64,000 bases of DNA. Source: Mollicutes bacterium Phil14. Lineage in GTDB: Bacteria; Bacillota_I; Bacilli_A; ML615J-28; CAG-698. The notes below the pieces were generated by a model. It saw only the letters and a program-made list of their open reading frames with translations, made no database searches and had not been told where the DNA came from. Shown piece after piece: positions 26,045 to 32,468 of the stretch. The position numbers and the translations under genes were made by a program. The stretch covers positions 1-64,000 of the forward strand of contig MSHB01000015.1 of the NCBI GenBank assembly GCA_001940985.1, written 5' to 3'. The first letter of the stretch is position 1, and each line of letters begins with the position of its first letter.

Positions 26045-27314
26045 AAGAAATAAAACCTTCTTTCATTTTTTTAATAAAAATTGCTATTGCTAAAACATCA
26101 GCAGCTCCACCAAAACTAATATTATTTTTAACGCATTCCTCTGTAACTGCTTCTATTTGTGCTTCATCATATACATTTATTGTCCCAACAAGATTTTTAA
26201 AATAATTATATTTTTCCAAACTTCCACTTCTTTTCAAAAGAACAGTATCTTCAAGACCTCTAACAATGCTAATCAATGCCATAGTTAAAGCTTCTTTTGT
26301 AAAATCAGGATATTCATCCAAAACATCAACGGCTATAAAGGCATTTGGTAGGCCTTTCATCACTTCGCCTCTTGCGCCCAAAAAGCCATATTTTTTATAT
26401 GCCAAATAACCAAATGTATCATGTGATGATAAAAAATCTTCTTCTAAATTTCTTCCCAAATACTTAATCGTATCTTGAAGTTTGTGAAAAGAAAAGTCAT
26501 TTTCCTTTAATAACATACCTAAAGCAGCTGCAGCAAAGCCCATTCCAAACACTAAACCTTTATGTGTATTTATGCCATTAGTTGCTTGGAACATTCTCTT
26601 TTCACACAACTGACCAATTTCTCTAATATCATCAAAAATCTTTTCATCACTATTAGAAAAACCGCTTATTGTCATCATAGCTATATATGGTGCTACAACA
26701 TTCTTAGATTTCATCATTAATTCATAATTCATATCATTATGTGATCCATTATTTTTCATAGTAACCAACCCAAATTTAGGAGAAAGTTCACATTCTAATT
26801 CAATACTTTCTTTAATAAATCTAGTTGTCTCACTATGAATATAATCTACAACGTCATCAATAATTTTATTTTCTAGTTCTAAATAACTGTGCTTTTGGCT
26901 TCTAGAACATATGTGAGCATCTTCATCACATAAAAAACATTTTCTAGGAGCAATATTAAGCTCACTGCGACTTATGCTTTTAATGCTATTTTTATAAACA
27001 TCAATGTCAACATATCTACCCAAAGGCGCATTATCTTCAAGGTTAATACACATCATCTTAACGCTTGTAATATCTTCACAATTTATTTCATAAATATCAT
27101 AAAAACCATCAAAATCACTGAAAAAACGGCTATTTTTAACAAAAAAAGTCTCATTTAGCCTCTTTCTGAAAAGATTAACTAAAAATCTTGCTACATTTGT
27201 GCGTTTGTCTTCTCCAGGAATGTTTGCTTTTAAAACGACATAAACAGAATCGTTATTCATCATCTTTTTTAGGTTATTTTGTCTATTTTCTCTAGCTTTT
27301 AATATCTTTTCCAT
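26037..27314 (-). CDS. citXG: CitX-CitG fusion, citrate lyase prosthetic-group synthesis
   Basis: About 425 residues. The N-terminal part (about 1-170) is CitX, which attaches the prosthetic group to the lyase acyl carrier protein: REN-RQNNLKK, NIPGEDKR and APRKCFLC...CSRSQKH. The C-terminal part (about 170-420) is CitG, triphosphoribosyl-dephospho-CoA synthase: SPKFGLVTMKNNGSHNDMNY, NGINTHKGLVFGMGFAAAA and the final GGAADVLA. The start is the ATG at 27312-27314, with GGTGG five bases before; the upstream ATG would sit almost on the -10 box. The citrate lyase genes citDEF are not in the window. Confidence 0.9.
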   Translation of the reverse strand: MEKILKARENRQNNLKKMMNNDSVYVVLKANIPGEDKRTNVARFLVNLFRKRLNETFFVKNSRFFSDFDGFYDIYEINCEDITSVKMMCINLEDNAPLGRYVDIDVYKNSIKSISRSELNIAPRKCFLCDEDAHICSRSQKHSYLELENKIIDDVVDYIHSETTRFIKESIELECELSPKFGLVTMKNNGSHNDMNYELMMKSKNVVAPYIAMMTISGFSNSDEKIFDDIREIGQLCEKRMFQATNGINTHKGLVFGMGFAAAALGMLLKENDFSFHKLQDTIKYLGRNLEEDFLSSHDTFGYLAYKKYGFLGARGEVMKGLPNAFIAVDVLDEYPDFTKEALTMALISIVRGLEDTVLLKRSGSLEKYNYFKNLVGTINVYDEAQIEAVTEECVKNNISFGGAADVLAIAIFIKKMKEGFISYE

Positions 27315-27330
27315 CTTTTCCACCATCAAT

Positions 27331-27359
27331 ATTATACAACTTTTCAATTAAATATACAA
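27331..27359 (-). promoter_or_regulatory. citXG-murI promoter
   Basis: On the minus strand, TTGTAT (27354-27359), a 17-base spacer and TATAAT (27331-27336). The start site would be near 27324, leaving a leader of only about 10 bases. Confidence 0.75.
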
Positions 27360-27516
27360 GAGTCTTAAATACAAATAAAAAGGTAGCCAAATTTTTCTAT
27401 TTACATATAAGCACTCAAAGAAAAATTAGAAATGTAATTTACTTTCTTTTTTAAAAAAATGTGCTATAATTATACATATCATTGATAATAATATTAATAC
27501 AAGGAGAATATTTATT

Positions 27517-28425
27517 ATGAATAAATTTTTATCAATTAGTAAAGAAGTAAAAGATGCACTTGATAGTAAAAAACCTATCGTTGCTTTAGAGTCTACCATT
27601 ATTTCTCATGGTATGCCTTATCCAGAAAATGTTAAAACAGCCCTTGAATGTCAAAAAATAATTCGCGACAATGGTTGCGTTCCAGCAACTATTGCAATAA
27701 TCAAAGGAAAACTTAAAGTTGGTTTAACTGATGAAGAAATTGATTATTTAGGCAAAGAAGGTATTAAAGTAAACAAAACTTCAACAAGAGACATTCCATA
27801 TATTGTTAGTAAAGGTCTAGATGGAGCTACTACAGTTTCAGCTACTTCTTATATCGCTTCACTTGTTGGAATAAAAATATTTGCCACTGGTGGAATTGGT
27901 GGTGTCCACAGAAAAGCTCAAGAAACATTTGATATTTCTGCCGACTTAGATGAATTAAGTAAAACAAAAATGGCTGTAGTCTGCGCTGGTGCTAAATCAA
28001 TATTAGATTTAGGTTTGACTTTAGAATACTTAGAAACTAAAGCTGTCGATGTTATTGGTTATAAAACAGAAGTTTTACCAGCCTTTTATACATCAAAGAG
28101 CAACTTTAAAGTTAATCATACACTAAACACTCCAAAAGAAATCGCTGACTTAATAACAGCCAAATGGGAAATTGGTATGCCAGGAGGAGTTTTAATAACA
28201 AATCCTATTCCAACTGAATATGAAATGGATCCTGTTGTAATTGATGAAGCTATAAACAAGGCATTAAAAGAAATGGATGAATTAAAGATTACTGGAAATA
28301 AGACTACTCCATATTTATTAGCAAAAATAAAAGAAATTACTGGTGGAGATAGCTTAGAATCTAATATTAAACTAGTGTATAATAACTGTAAACTTGCAAG
28401 TCAAATTGCAAAGGATTTATATTAA
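27517..28425 (+). CDS. psuG: pseudouridine-5'-phosphate glycosidase
   Basis: 302 residues, normal length. Family segments are PIVALESTIISHGMPYP at the N-terminus (with the metal-binding acidic residues), the lysine in TSTRDIP and IFATGGIGGVHR, then VVCAGAKSILDLG, GYKTEVLPAFYT and the C-terminal NPIPTEYEMD. It splits pseudouridine 5'-phosphate into uracil and ribose 5-phosphate. The usual partner kinase psuK is not adjacent. AAGGAG lies ten bases before the ATG; a TATAAT box occurs upstream at about 27466. Confidence 0.94.
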   Translation: MNKFLSISKEVKDALDSKKPIVALESTIISHGMPYPENVKTALECQKIIRDNGCVPATIAIIKGKLKVGLTDEEIDYLGKEGIKVNKTSTRDIPYIVSKGLDGATTVSATSYIASLVGIKIFATGGIGGVHRKAQETFDISADLDELSKTKMAVVCAGAKSILDLGLTLEYLETKAVDVIGYKTEVLPAFYTSKSNFKVNHTLNTPKEIADLITAKWEIGMPGGVLITNPIPTEYEMDPVVIDEAINKALKEMDELKITGNKTTPYLLAKIKEITGGDSLESNIKLVYNNCKLASQIAKDLY

Positions 28426-28428
28426 TAT

Positions 28429-28458
28429 AAATGATTAGATTTTTCTAATCATTTTTTT
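28429..28458 (+). terminator. psuG terminator
   Basis: AAATGATTAGA (28429-28439) and TCTAATCATTT (28444-28454) around a T-loop, continuing into a run of T. Confidence 0.85.
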
Positions 28459-28459
28459 A

Positions 28460-28488
28460 TTAACTTTTTTCATAAATTATGTTATAAT
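28460..28488 (+). promoter_or_regulatory. tmcAL-mrp promoter
   Basis: TTAACT (28460-28465), a 17-base spacer and TATAAT (28483-28488), 20 bases before the tmcAL ATG. Confidence 0.6.
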
Positions 28489-28507
28489 AATTATTGGTGA
28501 AAATAAT

Positions 28508-29674
28508 ATGAATAAAGTATTAGGTTTAATCTTAGAATTAAATCCATTTCATAATGGCCATGTTTTTTTTATTCAAGAAGCAAAAAAGAAAGTTGAACCA
28601 GATTTAACTGTTGCTATTATCACTACTAATTTTTCAATGCGTGGTGATATTCAAGTAATAGATAAATTCAGAAAAACTAAAATGCTACTAAAAAATGAAG
28701 TAGATATCGTACTTGAACTTCCATATTTAGGTGCTGTTAGTAGTGCAGATTATTTTGCTTTTAATTCTGTAAAAACTTTAACAGATTTCAAAATAACTGA
28801 TTTAGCATTTGGTGCTGAAACTAGTGATTTAAATGAATTAAATTACCTTAGATCCATAAGTAAAAGTGATGATTTTAACTTTTTAATAAAATCATATATG
28901 GATAAAGGTTTTTCATATGGAACTTCTTCTGTCAAAGCTATTCAAAGTATCACTAACGATGCAAAAAAGGCTGAAATGTTTTCGCTTCCTAATAACACAT
29001 TAGCGATTCAATACCTTAATGCATTAGATAAATTAAATAGCAAAGTTCGTGTAACTCTAGTTGAAAGAGTATATAATAACTATTATGATGAAGAAGCCAG
29101 TTGTGATATTGCAAGTGCTACAAGTCTTAGAAAACTTCTTTCTAATGGAGCTTCTATTGAACAATATATTCCAAAAGATTTTAGTAACATTAATTATATA
29201 AATATAGAAAAATCTGAAATGTGTTTATATAAATTAATACAATATAAACTTTCATTATCTAAAAAAGATGAATTAACTAATATCCTAGGAATGAATGAGG
29301 GAATAGAAAATCGTTTATTGAATTTCATTAATGAAATTGATTATTCAGCTTTTATCAATAATATTGAGACTAAAAGATATACAAAATCATATTTAAAAAG
29401 ACTTATGATTCATTTGCTACTTGACACTAAAAAAGACTTAGCGCCTCAATATTATAATTATTTAAGAGTACTAGGAATGAATAACAAGGGAAAAATATTT
29501 ATATCTAAATTAAAAAAAGATATTAAGAAAAGCATAATTACAAGTTTTAAAAATCATGAAGATAATCTTATTGTTCAATATGAACTTTTGGCTACTAAAC
29601 TTTATGGTATTATTACTGATAAAAATGACTTATATTTAAATGAATATAAAATTCCAATTATATTAGGAGAATAA
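28508..29674 (+). CDS. tmcAL: tRNA(Met) cytidine acetate ligase
   Basis: 388 residues of the TmcAL/YlbM family. The N-terminal nucleotidyltransferase-like domain has the ATP-binding ELNPFHNGHVF motif, followed by MRGDIQVIDKFRKT and ELPYLGAVSSADYFA. The C-terminal half is helical. It acetylates the wobble cytidine (C34) of elongator tRNA-Met using acetate and ATP. It sits in a two-gene unit with mrp, five bases apart. Confidence 0.92.
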   Translation: MNKVLGLILELNPFHNGHVFFIQEAKKKVEPDLTVAIITTNFSMRGDIQVIDKFRKTKMLLKNEVDIVLELPYLGAVSSADYFAFNSVKTLTDFKITDLAFGAETSDLNELNYLRSISKSDDFNFLIKSYMDKGFSYGTSSVKAIQSITNDAKKAEMFSLPNNTLAIQYLNALDKLNSKVRVTLVERVYNNYYDEEASCDIASATSLRKLLSNGASIEQYIPKDFSNINYINIEKSEMCLYKLIQYKLSLSKKDELTNILGMNEGIENRLLNFINEIDYSAFINNIETKRYTKSYLKRLMIHLLLDTKKDLAPQYYNYLRVLGMNNKGKIFISKLKKDIKKSIITSFKNHEDNLIVQYELLATKLYGIITDKNDLYLNEYKIPIILGE

Positions 29675-29679
29675 AAATA

Positions 29680-30675
29680 ATGACAACACAAGAAATCAGA
29701 GAAAAAATTGAAGGAATAATTGATCCTTCCACAAACCTTACCTTAAAAGAAACTAATGCTATAAAACACATTGGTATTGACCCTGAAAAGGGAGTAGTTG
29801 TTTTGATTGTTGCTATAGGAAAAACTGGGAGCTTAGAAGAAAAAGCTGTTAAACGTCAATTAGCAAAAATAATTAAATTAGACTTAGGATTTAACGGGGT
29901 TAAATTACAAATAGAGGAAAAGCGAAAATTAGAAAGTATCGTTAACAAAAATGTTAAATTTATTATCATTTCTAGTGGTAAAGGTGGTGTTGGCAAAAGT
30001 ACAGTTGCTGCAAACTTAGCCTACGCTCTTACTCGCAAAGGTAAAAAAGTCGCCATAATAGATGCTGATATTTATGGTTCTAGTATGCCAAAAATTTTGG
30101 AAATGCAACATGCATATCCCAAAGCAAACGATGAAGGAAAAATTTTACCACTTGAAGCCTTTGGTATGGAAGTTATATCTACTGAATTTTTTGCTGAAGA
30201 AGGTAAACCAATTATTTGGCGTGGAGCTATGCTTAGTTCTATGATGAACAACTTCTTTTATGAAGTAAAATGGAATCCTAATACAGAATATGTAATTATT
30301 GATTGCCCACCTGGAACAGGTGATGTTGCTTTAGATTTAAGAACTATTATTCCTAATGCTGAAGCTTTACTAATAACTACTCCGCATCTAGCTGCTAGCC
30401 ATGTTGCTGTTAAAGCTGGATATGCTGAAAAGCAATTAAACCACAATTTAATTGGAGTAATTGAAAACATGTCATATTACATTAACCCTGTTAATCATGA
30501 AAAAGAATTTATTTTTGGTCAAGGCGGCGGAATCGAAGTAGCAAAAAAACTTGACACTGAATTACTATGCCAAATTCCAATCAATCAACCAATTCATCAT
30601 TTATCACTTTATGAAAGTGATGAAGAAATTGGAATGATTTATGATGATTTAGCTACATTAATAATGATTAGATAG
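29680..30675 (+). CDS. mrp: Mrp/NBP35-type iron-sulfur carrier ATPase
   Basis: 331 residues. An N-terminal MIP18/DUF59-like domain (about 1-85) is followed by a P-loop ATPase with the deviant Walker A SSGKGGVGKSTVAANLA (near 97), DADIYGSSMP and CPPGTGDV. The usual C-terminal CxxC is reduced: only ENMSYYINP is present where ENMSxFxCPxC would be, so the canonical cluster-binding cysteines are missing. It is thought to load FeS clusters onto client enzymes such as fumarase or QueG. An AGGAGA site lies before the ATG. Confidence 0.88.
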   Translation: MTTQEIREKIEGIIDPSTNLTLKETNAIKHIGIDPEKGVVVLIVAIGKTGSLEEKAVKRQLAKIIKLDLGFNGVKLQIEEKRKLESIVNKNVKFIIISSGKGGVGKSTVAANLAYALTRKGKKVAIIDADIYGSSMPKILEMQHAYPKANDEGKILPLEAFGMEVISTEFFAEEGKPIIWRGAMLSSMMNNFFYEVKWNPNTEYVIIDCPPGTGDVALDLRTIIPNAEALLITTPHLAASHVAVKAGYAEKQLNHNLIGVIENMSYYINPVNHEKEFIFGQGGGIEVAKKLDTELLCQIPINQPIHHLSLYESDEEIGMIYDDLATLIMIR

Positions 30676-30700
30676 TTGTGAGAAATCACAACTTTTTTTA
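30674..30700 (+). terminator. mrp terminator
   Basis: AGTTGTGA (30674-30681), GAAA tetraloop, TCACAACT (30686-30693), then seven T. Confidence 0.9.
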
Positions 30701-30739
30701 TTTGAAAAAATAATTATTTCTTCATCTTAAAAACTATGG

Positions 30740-30745
30740 TATAAT
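30740..30745 (+). promoter_or_regulatory. -10 box of the orphan permease
   Basis: TATAAT 27 bases before the ATG at 30772. It excludes the in-frame ATG at 30745-30753 region as a start. The -35 is weak. Confidence 0.55.
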
Positions 30746-30771
30746 TGTATATGAAATTGGAAAGTTTTTAC

Positions 30772-31638
30772 ATGAAGAATATACTATTTGAAAACAAACA
30801 AAAAATCATATTATATTTTTTTAAAATCTTAAGGTTTATCATAATATTTGGACTTATATTTATTATACTCTTACCTTTTCTAGAAATTTTTATCACATCA
30901 ATAAAATCACCTAGTGATTTATCAGACCCTACTATATATTGGATTCCTCAAAACCCAACTTTTAAAAACATTATTTTCACATATAGACAATTAACAGCTC
31001 ACAATGCTTTTTATAATTCCTTAATGATTTCTTTTTTAACAGCAATAATTCAAGTAATCATAACAGCAAAGGCAGGTTATTCATTTGCCAAACTCAAATT
31101 CAAAGGTAATAATATTATCTTTTTATTAATTATGCTAACAATATTCATTCCAATAGATTCATTAAATACCTCAAGATTGCTTTTCTTTACTTTTCATCCA
31201 TTATTTGGAATAAAAATAATTGGTTCAAGATATAGTATATATATTATGACATTTCTTGGCATGGGATATCGATCACCAATATTTATATATATTTTTAGAC
31301 AATACTTTAGATCAATATCCAATGATATATTAGAACAAGCTCAAATAGATGGTGCAAATAACTTCAAAGTTTTTTATAAAATAATGCTTCCAAATGCTCG
31401 TGGTGCTATTCTAACAACTGGTATATTAACTTTTGTATGGACTTACAATGATTACTATTTTCCTTCTTTATTTAACTTTTCCAATAGTAACATCTATTTA
31501 TTATCAACTAGATTAGCTGGTGGTAGATATAGAAATCCAAGTGTGTCTGCTTTAATGATGATTATTCCATTACTAATTATTTATATGTTCATTAATAAAT
31601 ATTTATTGGATAGTATTCAAAAAACAGCAATATGTTAA
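30772..31638 (+). CDS. orphan MalG-type sugar ABC permease
   Basis: About 288 residues with six membrane helices and the permease coupling motif EQAQIDGANNFKVFYKIMLPNARGAI near residue 200, placing it with MalG/AraQ carbohydrate permeases. An extracellular PTIYWIPQNPTFKN segment after TM1 is typical of the family. No MalF partner, binding protein or ATPase is adjacent, and it is bounded by terminators on both sides. It must either pair with subunits encoded elsewhere or be a remnant. The start is the ATG at 30772 with GGAAAG upstream. Confidence 0.85.
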   Translation: MKNILFENKQKIILYFFKILRFIIIFGLIFIILLPFLEIFITSIKSPSDLSDPTIYWIPQNPTFKNIIFTYRQLTAHNAFYNSLMISFLTAIIQVIITAKAGYSFAKLKFKGNNIIFLLIMLTIFIPIDSLNTSRLLFFTFHPLFGIKIIGSRYSIYIMTFLGMGYRSPIFIYIFRQYFRSISNDILEQAQIDGANNFKVFYKIMLPNARGAILTTGILTFVWTYNDYYFPSLFNFSNSNIYLLSTRLAGGRYRNPSVSALMMIIPLLIIYMFINKYLLDSIQKTAIC

Positions 31639-31644
31639 AAATAA

Positions 31645-31669
31645 AAAAATGGTCATATGACCATTTTTT
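31645..31669. terminator. bidirectional terminator, permease / DUF1292
   Basis: A perfect palindrome centred on GGTCATATGACC (31645-31668) with A-run and T-run on either side, between convergent genes. Confidence 0.88.
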
Positions 31670-31674
31670 ATTAA

Positions 31675-32037
31675 TTATTCATGATGATGGCAGCAACAAC
31701 CATGATGACAATCTTCATCTTCACAATCATCATCACAATCGCAATCTTCTCCACATTCATCACAGCAGCACTCATCTTCATCAAATGAAGCTAGAACATC
31801 TTCAATCATTTGCCATTCTTCATCAGATTCAATTGCGAATAATTCACCAACTGTTCCGTCTTCTCCTTGAACATAAGATGCAGCAGCAACTTCGATTTGT
31901 TCTTCTTCTTCACTAGTTACAGGAGTGAATAATACATAACTCTTATTAAACTCCTCAGAATCAAATGTAAATAAAATATTACATAACACTTCATTTCCAT
32001 CTTCATCAACAAAAATTAATTGTTTTTCGTTTTCCAT
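31675..32037 (-). CDS. DUF1292 protein with Cys/His/Asp-rich tail
   Basis: 120 residues. Residues 1-80 match DUF1292 (YrzB-like): IFVDEDGNEVLCNILFTFDSEEFNKSYVLF and the acidic IESDEEWQMIEDVLASF. The last 33 or so residues are an unusual tail with 11 cysteines, 5 histidines and many Asp/Glu, including DECCCDECGEDCDC and HHGCCCHHHE. This looks like a metal-binding extension, by inference. It overlaps the ruvX stop by 22 bases, with an AGGAT site upstream, and ends the alaS operon as yrzB does in B. subtilis. Confidence 0.85.
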   Translation of the reverse strand: MENEKQLIFVDEDGNEVLCNILFTFDSEEFNKSYVLFTPVTSEEEEQIEVAAASYVQGEDGTVGELFAIESDEEWQMIEDVLASFDEDECCCDECGEDCDCDDDCEDEDCHHGCCCHHHE

Positions 32038-32468
32038 TTTTTTATATCCTTTCTATTTTTTCTATCTAAGTAACTTTGTAAAATTATAGTTGCAGCAAGT
32101 TTATCAACATTCTTTTTTCTCTTGTTTCGAGAAATATCTGCTTTCAACATTACAGAATCAGCCATTTTTGTAGTTAATCTTTCATCAACCATAATAACTT
32201 CTAAAGATAGTCTTTCTTCTAATATTTTTTTAAATTCTAAGCAATACTCTGCTTGAAAACCAATAGTTCCATCCATATTTTTAGGTAATCCCAAAACTAT
32301 TTTTTTCACATCGTTTTCTTTAACAGTATTTTGAACATAATTAAAAGCTGATTCCAAATCTTTTTCTTCAAATCTAAACGTCCCGATAGGATTAGCAATA
32401 ATTTCTAAGTAGTCACTTATAGCCATCCCTATTGTTCTGTTTCCTAAATCAAGTCCTAGCACTTTCAT
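32016..32468 (-). CDS. ruvX: RuvX/YqgF family pre-16S rRNA nuclease or resolvase
   Basis: 150 residues with an RNase H-like fold. The acidic catalytic residues are in MKVLGLDLGNRTIGMAIS (Asp7), in VDERLTT and in the C-terminal VDKLAATIILQSYL. YqgF trims 16S rRNA 5' ends in E. coli; a Holliday-junction resolvase role has also been proposed. It overlaps alaS by four bases (ATGA). The neighbouring ireB/yrzL gene, usual between alaS and ruvX in Bacillota, is missing. Confidence 0.92.
   Translation of the reverse strand: MKVLGLDLGNRTIGMAISDYLEIIANPIGTFRFEEKDLESAFNYVQNTVKENDVKKIVLGLPKNMDGTIGFQAEYCLEFKKILEERLSLEVIMVDERLTTKMADSVMLKADISRNKRKKNVDKLAATIILQSYLDRKNRKDIKKWKTKNN

Noticed and set aside
31632-31916. 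Plus-strand His/Leu-rich open frame opposite the DUF1292 gene
   Set aside because: It mirrors the Asp/Cys/His-rich tail codons of the real minus-strand gene and starts inside the preceding permease end without a ribosome binding site.
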